Below are positions 25,574 through 33,719 of a DNA stretch of 41,144 bases, one piece after another. Origin of the DNA: Promethearchaeia archaeon (lineage in GTDB: Archaea; Asgardarchaeota; Lokiarchaeia; Sigyniarchaeales; SOKP01); contig JAHQWS010000137.1 in the NCBI GenBank assembly GCA_029856295.1, forward strand, positions 1-41,144, given 5' to 3'. The notes under the pieces are model-generated. The model saw only the letters and a program-made list of their open reading frames with translations, did no database searches and was not told the DNA's origin. The position numbers were made by a program, and so were the translations under genes. Numbering within the stretch: position 1 is the first letter of the stretch; each line of letters begins with the position of its first letter.

Positions 25574-25918
25574 ATTAAAGTATTTATCTATTTTATATTA
25601 ATCATCGCATTTTTAATGTTTTACCAGCAAAATCCGGTATTTGCGGTAATTATCGTAGGTTTGATTTTAGGGATTTACCTATTTTTTAAAGCACGAAAGT
25701 CCAGAGGGACCTCCGCTCCTGGCTCGTTTCTTAGTGGCTCCCGAAGCTCCCAGACTAACAATATGGATGATTTTCTGAAGGTTCTATTGCTTCAACAGTT
25801 TACCAATTCAGGATCACCCTCTTTCGTCCAGAATTCAACGACTCCCAAAAAAATAAGTAAGCGCCAGGAACAGATCGAAAAAACGCAAAAAGAAGTACTT
25901 GAACTATTAGAGAGTTAA
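25574..25918 (+). CDS. Small two-helix membrane protein, possible ATT start
   Basis: From ATG 25616 the protein is 100 residues with one membrane helix (PVFAVIIVGLILGIYLFF). The frame is open further upstream, and the added residues (KVFIYFILIIAFLMFY) form a second hydrophobic helix. No ATG/GTG/TTG occurs there, but ATT 25574 lies nine bases after AAAAGGT, so I give 25574 as the likely start (114 residues). The cytoplasmic part has a Ser/Gly-rich linker, NNMDDFLK, which is PIP-like without the Gln in place, and an end helix (KRQEQIEKTQKEVLELLES). The stop overlaps the next start (TAATG), coupling it to the RadB-like ATPase and suggesting a membrane anchor for it. Confidence 0.5.
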   Translation: MKVFIYFILIIAFLMFYQQNPVFAVIIVGLILGIYLFFKARKSRGTSAPGSFLSGSRSSQTNNMDDFLKVLLLQQFTNSGSPSFVQNSTTPKKISKRQEQIEKTQKEVLELLES

Positions 25919-26634
25919 TGGTCATGATACAAGGCACCATATATGATGTGTTCGTCCAAAGGCTATTTCGCAAGAACGTCATTTCAATTTCAGGTCCCGC
26001 AGGCACAGGAAAAACCACCCTTGCTCTGTCTTTAGTTGGCAATTTCTTGAGTTTAAACCCTTCCCTTAACGAAAGCGGTATATGGATTCAAGCCAGTGAA
26101 GCTTTCCCCAAAAACCGGTTAAAGACCATGTTTGTGAAACAGCCAGATATATTACAATATCTTAATGAGCATATCTTTATTATCCCCCCCAAAAAACCAT
26201 GCTCCAGCTATGAAGAACACCTCTCCATCTTAAAACAGATAAGCGCCAAAGAATTCATTCCCCCTCCTGACCTAAAGTTCATCGTAATAGATAATATTTC
26301 GCATCATCTACGCTATAAGATTTCTTTATTTCATGATGTAAAAGATACTGTGATGTGTCTAAATGATTTTTCTGATAATTACTTATTACCGCTCATCCTT
26401 TTGTGCAATAGAGAGAAGTTAATTCTTATTTTGATTCATGAAGCCACGTTTGACATCAACCGGGGCACAACCAGACCGTTTTTTTATAAATTGTATGACA
26501 GAATTGATGCGCTTAATATCAACTTACGCAAAAAAATCAACCAAAATATGTGTGAGATTAAGCTTGACAAGGATTTTATGACGTTTCAGTACCGCCTTGT
26601 CGATAGCGGAATTGTTTTGACAAAAAGTCTATAA
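25918..26634 (+). CDS. RadB-like RecA-family ATPase
   Basis: A 238-residue single RecA core, the size of archaeal RadB. The P-loop is GPAGTGKTT at 26-34. GIWIQASEAFPKNRLKTM matches the Rad51/RadB strand 'yIdtE..f...Rl', and the hydrophobic strand FIVIDNIS (about residue 120) is Walker B. LILIHEATFDIN fits the 'vvvtNQv' region but without the Gln, and there is no N-terminal HhH, so it is a paralogue rather than the strand-exchange enzyme. RadB proteins help RadA load or control Hjc-type resolvases. Start TAATG overlaps the membrane protein gene. No polymerisation FxxA motif seen. Confidence 0.7.
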   Translation: MVMIQGTIYDVFVQRLFRKNVISISGPAGTGKTTLALSLVGNFLSLNPSLNESGIWIQASEAFPKNRLKTMFVKQPDILQYLNEHIFIIPPKKPCSSYEEHLSILKQISAKEFIPPPDLKFIVIDNISHHLRYKISLFHDVKDTVMCLNDFSDNYLLPLILLCNREKLILILIHEATFDINRGTTRPFFYKLYDRIDALNINLRKKINQNMCEIKLDKDFMTFQYRLVDSGIVLTKSL

Positions 26635-26653
26635 AAATATAAACAAACCAAAC

Positions 26654-26881
26654 ATACTTGTTCCAGTTCAGGAAGCTAAAAAAGTTAAATTGGAAAAAAT
26701 ATCGGAAAGTTAAAGGTTGGGTAAAAAGGATGATAAAGAAATTCCCGTGAAATTAGAAGATTTAGAATTTTTAATAGAATTTTTTGATTATCAGCAACTC
26801 ATTACTAAAGGTCATGAGTTTAATCTAAATAAAGTAGATTCAAAACAACAAGGATTAAATAATCCATTTACCTACTATTAA
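26654..26881 (+). pseudogene. Decayed copy of the small 'MEVP' family gene
   Basis: One frame reads ILVPVQEAKKVKLEKISES, stop (TAA 26711), then LGKKDDKEIPVKLEDLEFLIEFFDYQ to TAA 26879. The first part lines up with MEVPVPKKEEKK of the gene at 3621 (start codon changed to ATA), the second with LEELKKLIEYFKGLEHL of the gene at 3426. A start and one in-frame stop appear to have mutated; the downstream part could still be made from TTG 26717 (54 residues). Confidence 0.4.
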
Positions 26882-27049
26882 GTGAAATATGCCACAAGAC
26901 AACTGGAAGACTGAATTTTTATTTTTGGATTTATTGAGGATTTGAATTTTTTATCTTATTTTCTAAACCTTTTAAGATTTAACACTAACTAAATTACGCT
27001 GAAGAATTATATTAAGAAACATTTTAGTAAATATATTAAAATAGTTTGA

Positions 27050-28168
27050 TTAAGAACCATGTGAATATAATTCGAGCTTCATTGCATTAACTATGTCTGA
27101 TTCACTTATGAACCCGACAATTCTTTGTGTTTCATTGTCTTTCACGACGGCAACATGAGGTCGATGATCCATTTGATTGAATTTTCTCATAGCATCTTTT
27201 CCTGTTTCTTCTTCATATATTAAAGGGAATTCGGAAAGACTCTTCATGAAATAGCCAATTATGAATTCAGATCTTTGTTCAATCGGCACTCTTTTTATAT
27301 CATCTAAATGAACTATTCCTACAATATCATTTCCTCTTACAACTGGGAAATATGTCTGCGTAAAGACTATAAAATAATTCCTTATTGCATCATTAAGCAG
27401 CGTATCAAAAGGTATAGCAAATTCTGGCCAACCAGCTACATCTCTAACATTTATTTTTGACAATGTAACTTCATTTTTCGCTTGAACATACGACTTTCTT
27501 GCTGATTTATCTAAAAATGAACCCATAAATATTAGCCAAAATCCTCCAAATTGGCCAAATAGTATTTGTATAAAACCAAGAGCCATCATAGAATATCCAA
27601 CAATGCGTCCTAATTTACTCGCGGTCTTTGTTGCTGATAAAAGATTATTCCTTCTATTCCAAAGATAAGCTCTTAAAACTCTGCCACCATCCATAGGAAA
27701 TGCGGGAATAAGATTAAAAATACCTAATCCAATATTTGAAATTCCTGAATATAATAGTGTAACAAACAACCAAGGAGGTAAAATTAATGGATTAAAAAGC
27801 ATTACTGCTAGAAATATGGCTCCCAATATTAAAGAACTTAAAGGACCAACAATAGATATGATCATTTCGCTTTTTGGTGTTCTTGGTTCTTCTTCAATTT
27901 TAGAAACTCCCCCAAATAAATATAGTTCAATCTCAGAAACTTTAAGTCCATATTGCTGAGCTACTAATGAATGCGCTAATTCATGGATTAGAATCGAAAA
28001 TAAGATTATAACGCCATTTATAATACCTACTAATAAAATCTCGACTAATGAAGCCTCAGGTACTAAATCCAAGAAGAGAGTTACAGCATAAAAGCCTACC
28101 AAACCAACTATTATTAATGTTGAGAAATGTAATTTAATTTTAATACCTCTAACAGTTCCTATTTTCAT
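27050..28168 (-). CDS. Site-2-type M50 metalloprotease with two CBS domains
   Basis: A 372-residue membrane protease. LIHELAHSLVAQQYG near residue 60-74 is HExxH, and LIPAFPMDGGRVLRA near 155-168 carries the third zinc ligand Asp, both complete. Four to six membrane helices make up residues 1-225. Residues 240-370 form two CBS repeats (ending HVAVVKDNETQRIVGFISESD), which bind adenosyl nucleotides and gate many transporters and proteases. Proteins with this layout are common in archaea. It has no shared-type promoter and appears to be an ordinary chromosomal gene, unlike the divergent peptidase-like protein at 20214. Confidence 0.9.
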   Translation of the reverse strand: MKIGTVRGIKIKLHFSTLIIVGLVGFYAVTLFLDLVPEASLVEILLVGIINGVIILFSILIHELAHSLVAQQYGLKVSEIELYLFGGVSKIEEEPRTPKSEMIISIVGPLSSLILGAIFLAVMLFNPLILPPWLFVTLLYSGISNIGLGIFNLIPAFPMDGGRVLRAYLWNRRNNLLSATKTASKLGRIVGYSMMALGFIQILFGQFGGFWLIFMGSFLDKSARKSYVQAKNEVTLSKINVRDVAGWPEFAIPFDTLLNDAIRNYFIVFTQTYFPVVRGNDIVGIVHLDDIKRVPIEQRSEFIIGYFMKSLSEFPLIYEEETGKDAMRKFNQMDHRPHVAVVKDNETQRIVGFISESDIVNAMKLELYSHGS

Positions 28169-28175
28169 TATTTTA

Positions 28176-28334
28176 TCATATCTTGTTTTTATTTGAATTT
28201 ATGTAAATTTGAATTTTTGTAAAATTATTAATCGCCAAAATCAATTTTCTTCTTCGATTTTTTTTCTTTTTTTTCTTTGCATTGGGAATTACTTTTCTTG
28301 GAGATTTGGAATGAGATTTTGGTTTATTTTTCAT
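28176..28334 (-). CDS. Possible small very basic protein, 52 residues
   Basis: An ORF from ATG 28334 to TGA 28176, ending eight bases before the M50 protease start and in the same direction. It begins MKNKPKSHSKSPRK, then a run of Lys and Arg, then a hydrophobic stretch (KLILAINNF). Such sequence could bind nucleic acid. No ribosome binding site or homology is evident, and a lysine-rich ORF can arise in A-rich DNA by chance, so confidence is low. Confidence 0.25.
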   Translation of the reverse strand: MKNKPKSHSKSPRKVIPNAKKKKKKNRRRKLILAINNFTKIQIYINSNKNKI

Positions 28335-28584
28335 TATTAAGGATTTTATGCTAATTCGAAAATAAAATAAAAATAGTCTTAAATGAAGAGGATTTTAGAA
28401 AAGAACAAAAATCTACAGTATTGAAATATGAAAAAAAGACTACTTTTCTTAGAGTTATATAAATCTTTATCTAACTTTTACAGGAAATGAAGCAGAATAA
28501 GTAAGATTTTATTAGAGAGTCTAAGTTATTCTGGAAAACAAAATAATTCTGCTTACGAAATCTATTGAGTAATTAAAATTTTCA

Positions 28585-28600
28585 TTTTTTCTTTTAATAC
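28585..28600 (+). promoter_or_regulatory. Shared-type promoter for FEN1
   Basis: TTTTTTCTTTTAATAC, about 25 bases before ATG 28623; a second TATA (ATTATATAA) lies next to the start codon, so the transcript would be leaderless. Confidence 0.45.
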
Positions 28601-28622
28601 TCCCAAGTGCATTATATAAAAT

Positions 28623-29717
28623 ATGGGAGTAAAATTACAAGATCTCGTACGAAGAGATCCTATTAATATATCAGAGTTAGAAGGAAAAATTATAGCCGTG
28701 GATGCCCCAAACATCATTTTTTCCCTGTTTAATTTTTCCTATAAGAATCAGCGCTTTGATCTTTCCAGTCTCATGACCGATAGAACCCAGAGAGCAATAT
28801 CGCATCTCTACGGGCTATTGTTCAGGATAAATTTTTATTACAGCAAAAAAATGTTTCCCGTCCTTTGCTTTGATGGGCGAGATTCTGAGTTAAAGCGCAT
28901 GGTTACCAAGGACCAACTTGCCGATTTTCGAGTGGTTAGACTATGGTATCAAGATACGATTGACAACAACAACACTGAGTTAGCACGAAAAATTGCGTTA
29001 GGAAAAGAGTTTTTATGGCCCAATATTATTGCCGAATCAAAACGCCTTCTTAATGCGTTAGGGGTTCCTTACCTTGAATCACCCGCTTCAGCAGAATCAC
29101 AATGTGCCTATTTGGTAAAGATCGGGATCGCTCATTATGTGGTTTCCCAAGACTTCGATTCGCTGTTATTTGGCTGTCCGACTCTCATACAAAACCTTTC
29201 CAAATCTCTGAAAAGAAAGGTACAAGGCAAATGGGTGTATAATAAGGTGTCCACTTTAAAAGTTGATTTAGAGGCTAATTTGAAAAGACTCAAGCTCGAT
29301 CCTTTTCAATTAGTTGATGTGGCTATGTTACTCGGCACTGATTATAATCCTGGAGTCAAACATATTGGTCCCAAAACTGCGTTAGAACTTATCAAAAAAT
29401 ATCGCAACCTTGAAAGTATCATCGTTAACCAAAAAAATCGGTATGAATTTACCCATTTCTCTCCTGAAATTATTCAGAAGATTCGCAAGATTTTTCTAAT
29501 GCCTGATGTATTGAAAATATTGCCTGATCTTTATTGGGATCCTCCTAACAAGGCAAAAATAACAGCGCTGATGTGTAAAGATCACACTCTCAATCCAGAG
29601 CGAGTGGAAAAAAACATTAAAAATGTCATCAAGAGTTATATTGCCTGTAAAGACTATTTTCATGAACTAAGATCTGGACCAAAGGTTATCCAAAAAACGC
29701 TTGATATGAGTTTTTAA
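28623..29717 (+). CDS. fen: Flap endonuclease FEN1, altered active site
   Basis: A 364-residue FEN1/XPG nuclease, close to the usual 340. It removes 5' flaps at Okazaki junctions with PCNA. N-terminal MGVKLQDLV, VDAPN (Asp27), CFDGRD (Asp84), SQDFDSLLFG (Asp177, Asp179) and LLGTDYNPG (Asp240) keep metal-ligand positions. The expected PSEGEAQ reads PASAESQ: the first Glu is Ser156 and only Glu158 stays. That Glu is important for catalysis in studied FEN1 proteins, so activity may be reduced. The C-terminus QKTLDMSF (357-364) is a weak PIP box (Gln, Leu, Phe kept; Trp/Phe at position 7 is Ser). Start is MGVK, invariant in the family. Confidence 0.9.
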   Translation: MGVKLQDLVRRDPINISELEGKIIAVDAPNIIFSLFNFSYKNQRFDLSSLMTDRTQRAISHLYGLLFRINFYYSKKMFPVLCFDGRDSELKRMVTKDQLADFRVVRLWYQDTIDNNNTELARKIALGKEFLWPNIIAESKRLLNALGVPYLESPASAESQCAYLVKIGIAHYVVSQDFDSLLFGCPTLIQNLSKSLKRKVQGKWVYNKVSTLKVDLEANLKRLKLDPFQLVDVAMLLGTDYNPGVKHIGPKTALELIKKYRNLESIIVNQKNRYEFTHFSPEIIQKIRKIFLMPDVLKILPDLYWDPPNKAKITALMCKDHTLNPERVEKNIKNVIKSYIACKDYFHELRSGPKVIQKTLDMSF

Positions 29718-30215
29718 ACAGAGAAAAATAGAATTTATATTTATTCTTAGAACAGGTCGATGCTTTGTTAGATTTTGACAATAATTCCGAAGATCTCTTA
29801 TTGAAAAAACAGTAACTTAAAATTGCATGATATAGCAATATATGATGGATATGCATATCTTGGATTAAGTATGGCAATAGGAGGCATGTTTTGTATAGCA
29901 GATGATAAAAATATTAACAAGCTTCCTAAGAGATTAAAAAAACATGGAAAAAATTTAAGTCAAATTGAAGAAGTTTTCAACTAATCTTCAAGGAAAAGAT
30001 TTTATTTTTTCTTGCTCTTCCCATTCATAAAATTAATTAAGTATCTGGTACTAATATGTTCTTCTCCTATAACATTTTCCAAATAATTCTATTTTGAGTC
30101 GTTTTTTTAGATTTTGATTAAGATACATTTAAAAATAAGCCGCTGCCTACAATGCAAATGTAAATTTTAATACTATAGCCCCAAACTTTTAATATTTTTG
30201 AATATATTGATTATT
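29718..30215. other. Gene-poor stretch with a PIN-domain remnant
   Basis: About 500 bases after FEN1 and before the ferredoxin. The only coding signal is the PIN-like remnant at 29751-29984. The rest is AT-rich with no conserved motif I can see; the ferredoxin promoter (TTTTAATATTTTTGAATA at about 30187-30204) is at its end. Confidence 0.5.
29751..29984 (+). pseudogene. PIN-domain (toxin-like) remnant, frameshifted
   Basis: In one frame VDALLDFDNNSEDLLLKKQ stops at 29813; in another, KLHDIAIYDGYAYLGLSMAIGG ... CIADDKNINKL runs to TAA 29982. The pattern IYDGYAYLGLSMAIGG ... TADDK is the C-terminal half of PIN-domain ribonucleases (YDA.YlaLA...g..l.TAD). The split suggests a frameshifted, inactive gene with the N-terminus missing. 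No intact antitoxin is adjacent. Confidence 0.45.
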
Positions 30216-30662
30216 ATGAGTTTTGGTGATCGAGGTCGAGGCGGAGGAGGTAGAGGTCGGGGTAAAGGGCGGGGTTTGGGCCCCTCAGGTTTTTGTCAAT
30301 GCCCTAAATGCGGTAGAAAAGAGTCACATCGTCCTGGCGTTCCATGTAATCAAACAATATGCCCTGCATGTAATATTCCAATGATGAGACAAGCAATAAA
30401 TCAAAATTTTTCAAGAATTATGCAGAACTCTATACAAAATCCCAGCGTAAATCAACTAACTTCATCATATATGCAAAATAATATACAACAGATATCCCCT
30501 CCTATAGTAGATACGAATAAATGTAATGGTTGTTCTGAATGTGTTAATCAATGTCCAAATGGTGCAATCAGTATAATAAACGATAAGGCTGTAATCAATT
30601 ATATAAAATGCAGAAATTGTAGAATTTGTGAAAATATTTGTCCAGTTAATGCAATCGGTTAA
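30216..30662 (+). CDS. Zinc-ribbon plus 2[4Fe-4S] ferredoxin-domain protein
   Basis: A 148-residue protein from ATG 30216 (MSFGDRG), with a Gly/Arg-rich start. Cys residues in FCQCPKCGRKESHRPGVPC and ICPACNIPM give two CxxC-type zinc or metal knuckles, a combination found in small archaeal proteins whose next domain is a ferredoxin. The C-terminal 55 residues have CNGCSECVNQCPNGAI and CRNCRICENICPVNAI, two complete [4Fe-4S] sites. It is probably an electron carrier or cluster-maturation helper. Not linked to the neighbours by operon structure, and the upstream promoter is not of the shared type. Confidence 0.8.
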   Translation: MSFGDRGRGGGGRGRGKGRGLGPSGFCQCPKCGRKESHRPGVPCNQTICPACNIPMMRQAINQNFSRIMQNSIQNPSVNQLTSSYMQNNIQQISPPIVDTNKCNGCSECVNQCPNGAISIINDKAVINYIKCRNCRICENICPVNAIG

Positions 30663-30942
30663 TTAAATTAATGAAGATTTTTAGTAAGCTTGAAAAAATA
30701 CCATAACGAGCTTAGAGTTAATAATCTTATTTCAGAAATGCAACTTGAAGAAATTGGAATACATAGAGAATGTGTCGTGCGGAGAGCAAAGTCTCAGAAC
30801 AAAAATACCTTTTATAGATGATTTAGGAGATCTAACTACGAAAGAAAAGCTTTATGTAGATTTAGCAGCATTTTTATATGACGCTTGGCTCACATTTCTG
30901 TAATTTTGAAAGATTGTAGTAGTAATTTTTTGTCAATTTCTA
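30663..30942. other. Intergenic stretch with an uncertain short ORF
   Basis: Between ferredoxin and the Roadblock promoter. A 52-residue frame at 30745-30903 (TTG start, ...PFIDDLGDLTTKEKLYVDLAAF) and a competing frame in the same place both look partly protein-like, which suggests a broken gene rather than a functional one. No homologue recognised. Confidence 0.3.
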
Positions 30943-30958
30943 TTTTTCCTTTATATAT
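30943..30958 (+). promoter_or_regulatory. Shared-type promoter for the Roadblock/GTPase operon
   Basis: TTTTTCCTTTATATAT, about 55 bases before ATG 31009. Confidence 0.6.
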
Positions 30959-31008
30959 TCTCATTTTAGATAGTGTCTAATATAATTATAACGGAGATAT
31001 TAAAGAAC

Positions 31009-31560
31009 ATGACAATAAATACCGTTCCAAAAATGTTATATCAAAACAAGATAGCTGAGATTTTAGATGAGGTAAGAGATAACTACGGCAAGCTCACACG
31101 CAAAGGATATATTTACGGGCTCATTGCAATCGACCAAGATGCCAAAATCATCGCTATTGACTCTCGATTTGACCGCCAGTTAAATTATTGGGATTTAAGT
31201 TCGATTGGCGCCGCTCTGTATGGAGTCTCCAGACAAGGACAGGATTTTTTTGACGCAGAATACCTCGATCGAGCCTCTATCATTTATAATAACCTACAGT
31301 TATTTGTAAGATCAATAGGGCACGTAAATGTCCATAAGAAAGGGAAGAGAGAGATCCTTATCGTGCTTTTAGCAGACAAAGACGTAAATATCGGAGTTAT
31401 CATTCTTCAAATGAGCAGGTTTGGCATGAAAATTAAGAGTGAAATAGAAAAAAGCGGGACTATAAAAAATACCTTGAAGATGTCTGAAAAGGAGCTTAAA
31501 GAACATATTAAAAAGCTCAAGAAAGAGATTTTTTCCCAAAAAATTAGCGAAACTTCTTAA
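31009..31560 (+). CDS. Roadblock/LC7 domain protein
   Basis: A 183-residue protein. I use ATG 31009 (MTINTVPKML), 12 bases after GGAG; a GTG at 30973 would add 12 residues. Residues 18-140 follow the Roadblock/LC7 fold: a first helix, GYIYGLIAIDQDAKIIAID, a helix with ALYGVSRQG, strands ending ILIVLLADKDVNIGVI, then a helix MSRFGMKI. The last 35 residues are charged, probably a coiled coil (LKEHIKKLKKEIFS). Such proteins bind small GTPases of the MglA/Rag/Arf type as regulators, and the next gene, 20 bases on, is one. The pair is typical of Asgard archaea and of bacterial MglA/MglB systems. Confidence 0.85.
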   Translation: MTINTVPKMLYQNKIAEILDEVRDNYGKLTRKGYIYGLIAIDQDAKIIAIDSRFDRQLNYWDLSSIGAALYGVSRQGQDFFDAEYLDRASIIYNNLQLFVRSIGHVNVHKKGKREILIVLLADKDVNIGVIILQMSRFGMKIKSEIEKSGTIKNTLKMSEKELKEHIKKLKKEIFSQKISETS

Positions 31561-31580
31561 ACAAAAAGAGGTAATAGAAC

Positions 31581-32222
31581 ATGAAAAATACAGAAGTCCT
31601 TCTAAACGACCATGGAGAGGCAATGCTTAGCAATCACAACGATGGGATAATACAGTTTAAGATCGTATATTGGGGCCCCGGGGAATCGGGTAAGACCACT
31701 AATTTTTTACGATTAAAAGAGAAGTTTCACTTTACGAAGCTCACTGAGGGCTATTCCATCGAGACTTCCGAGGGTCGAACGCTGTGGCAAGACTCGTTGT
31801 TTCTCTCGTTTAAATTTAATATCAACGAGAAAAAATATAATATCATCACTCAAATCGTCACCTGTACCGGGCAAGAGAGATTCTTATCTACCAGGGAATA
31901 TGTGTTGGACGGCGCAGACGGCATTATTTTCATAGCCGACTCCCATAAGGATATGAGAGAACAAAACAAGCGTAGTTTTCGAGAATTAATCAATTTTACT
32001 CAGCATAAAGAGATTCCCTATATCGTACAATTAAATAAGAGAGATATCGAAGATGCCGTTACTATAGAAGATTTTAAGAAATTACTGGGGCTTCCTAAAG
32101 ATGAGACCTATCCCGATGGAACCTATGTGGTATATCCGGCAGTGGCCTTAAACGGAGAGAATGTAGTTGATTGTTTTCAAGATTTAATCGTCCAAGTTGT
32201 TTTTGATTATTTTAGCCTTTAA
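31581..32222 (+). CDS. MglA-like small GTPase
   Basis: A 213-residue Ras-superfamily GTPase. FKIVYWGPGESGKTTNFLRL carries the P-loop (Gly32-Thr39), TCTGQERF near residue 94-101 is the switch II DxxG-type element in MglA form (TxxGQ), VLDGADGIIFIADSH is typical of MglA, and LNKRD at 151-155 is the NKxD base-recognition motif, so nucleotide binding looks intact. About 20 extra residues precede the fold. There is no lipidation signal. AGAGGT lies eight bases before the ATG. It forms an operon with the Roadblock partner and an unknown third gene; role likely regulation or polarity. Confidence 0.9.
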   Translation: MKNTEVLLNDHGEAMLSNHNDGIIQFKIVYWGPGESGKTTNFLRLKEKFHFTKLTEGYSIETSEGRTLWQDSLFLSFKFNINEKKYNIITQIVTCTGQERFLSTREYVLDGADGIIFIADSHKDMREQNKRSFRELINFTQHKEIPYIVQLNKRDIEDAVTIEDFKKLLGLPKDETYPDGTYVVYPAVALNGENVVDCFQDLIVQVVFDYFSL

Positions 32223-32243
32223 CCTATAAGAGAGGTGAGAAGA

Positions 32244-33428
32244 ATAGACACAGGCGTTGATTTCATCCAACCGGAATTTCTCAACATTTTATTTTTTCAG
32301 CAAAAGAACTTAGTGGTATTTCCCTATGTTGATTTAAAACATTTGCACGGTCTGGAGACCTTTACCGTAGGATACAATGTTATTGACTTAGAATCTACTG
32401 CCCTGTATAATATAAAAGAAATCATTGAGTTTGAGGCGAATAATTGCTATTCTCAAAATAAAACCCTTTTTTTTATTTATAGTTTGGACAAAACAAAGGT
32501 ACAAGATATTATGGGCATTGAGGGGATTCGATGTGTGCTAAATACCAATGATGATGTGAAAACGCTTGCCAACGGGAACAAGGATTTTGTGTTTTATAAT
32601 AAGAAAAACAACACATTCTTAAACTATCATATACATTCAGACGGTTTAAAGTTTGAGCGTCATTTAATTACTACTTCTCAAAACGAAACAATATTATATG
32701 AAAAAATCCAGAAAATTAAAATTATTGCTACGAAAATTTTTACGGAAATCAATAACTATCCTGACTCGTATGAATCGAGCATACCTAAGATTCTTGAAGA
32801 ATATGACTCCTCATACTGGGAAAAAATCTTAGATTTTACACGCTCCTATTTTCAGATCGAGATCCCTGTTAAAAATTTAGCACGTAGCAACCCCGTTATA
32901 AAAAAAGACTCAAACTCCGTTTCAAATGAGCAACAAGCAGACATTTTAAGAGAGTTTAACTTTATCAAGTCATTAAACATACATATTGCTAACGAGTTTA
33001 TAAAACTGCTGCATGTATATCGAAGCGAAAAAGTAAATCCCAGCAATTTAGATTTAGAACAATTATACCACCCTCAAAGGCTGTATGTATACTTACGTAC
33101 TCATCACTGGAAGGATCAGATTGATCCTCATTTTTTTTCCCAATTAAGCCAAATGAAACTTACCGGGTATGTGCTCACTGAGCAAGATAGAGAGGATCTT
33201 GGGCAATTATACAGGAAGTTTGGGGTGAAAATGAATCCTGCTCACGCTAATTCGGGTGTAAAAGCCCATTCAAATCCTGTCCTTCACGCCACCCTTTCAG
33301 TTATGGCCCCCTCTCAGCAAAAGAGCAATAATTCTATCCCTAAAGCCAAAGACTTTGATAAGTATAAAGCTTTTGTGTTTAAACGATTACAAGAGATTGA
33401 AGCAATACTTGCCAAAAAATTCCCATGA
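32244..33428 (+). CDS. Unknown third protein of the Roadblock/GTPase operon, possible ATA start
   Basis: About 394 residues. The GTG at 32235 lies inside AGAGGTGA, which looks like the ribosome binding site, and the in-frame ATA 32244 is seven bases after AGAGGT, so I place the start there. Residues 1-145 are mixed alpha/beta (LNILFFQQKNLVVFPYVDLK, LFFIYSLDKTKVQ), residues 150-330 mainly helical; a Ser/Asn-rich linker and a final helix (FDKYKAFVFKRLQEIEAILAKK) end it. The helical part ending LTEQDREDLGQLYRKF resembles stretches in the 7502 protein and the HerA/VirB4-like protein. No known family. It is likely a GTPase effector or partner. Confidence 0.6.
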   Translation: MDTGVDFIQPEFLNILFFQQKNLVVFPYVDLKHLHGLETFTVGYNVIDLESTALYNIKEIIEFEANNCYSQNKTLFFIYSLDKTKVQDIMGIEGIRCVLNTNDDVKTLANGNKDFVFYNKKNNTFLNYHIHSDGLKFERHLITTSQNETILYEKIQKIKIIATKIFTEINNYPDSYESSIPKILEEYDSSYWEKILDFTRSYFQIEIPVKNLARSNPVIKKDSNSVSNEQQADILREFNFIKSLNIHIANEFIKLLHVYRSEKVNPSNLDLEQLYHPQRLYVYLRTHHWKDQIDPHFFSQLSQMKLTGYVLTEQDREDLGQLYRKFGVKMNPAHANSGVKAHSNPVLHATLSVMAPSQQKSNNSIPKAKDFDKYKAFVFKRLQEIEAILAKKFP

Positions 33429-33648
33429 AGTTAGATTTTTTGATATAATCGTATCATTTTTTACAGAGTTTTTTCCAATCCAATTCCTTTCTTTAGGAAA
33501 TATAGCGTACTTTTTTGATTTAATACTTCAAAGTCAGAAAACTTTGCATAATTGTTATGATTATGAATGATACCTTGCCAGATTATCATGCAAAACTAAT
33601 TGCCTAATTAAAAATATTATTTGAATCAATTTTATTTTGATTATCATA
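33429..33648. other. Intergenic region before RadA
   Basis: About 220 bases between the operon end and the RadA promoter. AT-rich; I see no conserved element besides T-rich stretches that may terminate the GTPase operon. Confidence 0.4.
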
Positions 33649-33664
33649 TTTTTTATTTAAATAC
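33649..33664 (+). promoter_or_regulatory. Shared-type promoter variant for RadA
   Basis: TTTTTTATTTAAATAC, about 60 bases before ATG 33720; GGAGGT occurs at about 33696-33701. Confidence 0.55.
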
Positions 33665-33719
33665 TCAGAACAGAAAGATCATTCAATTAAAAATATGGAG
33701 GTAAGAAAAAAGAAAAACG

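Noticed and set aside
30745..30903. 52-residue frame with TTG start before the Roadblock gene
   Set aside because: No ribosome binding site or homology, and a second frame is equally plausible; treated as intergenic.
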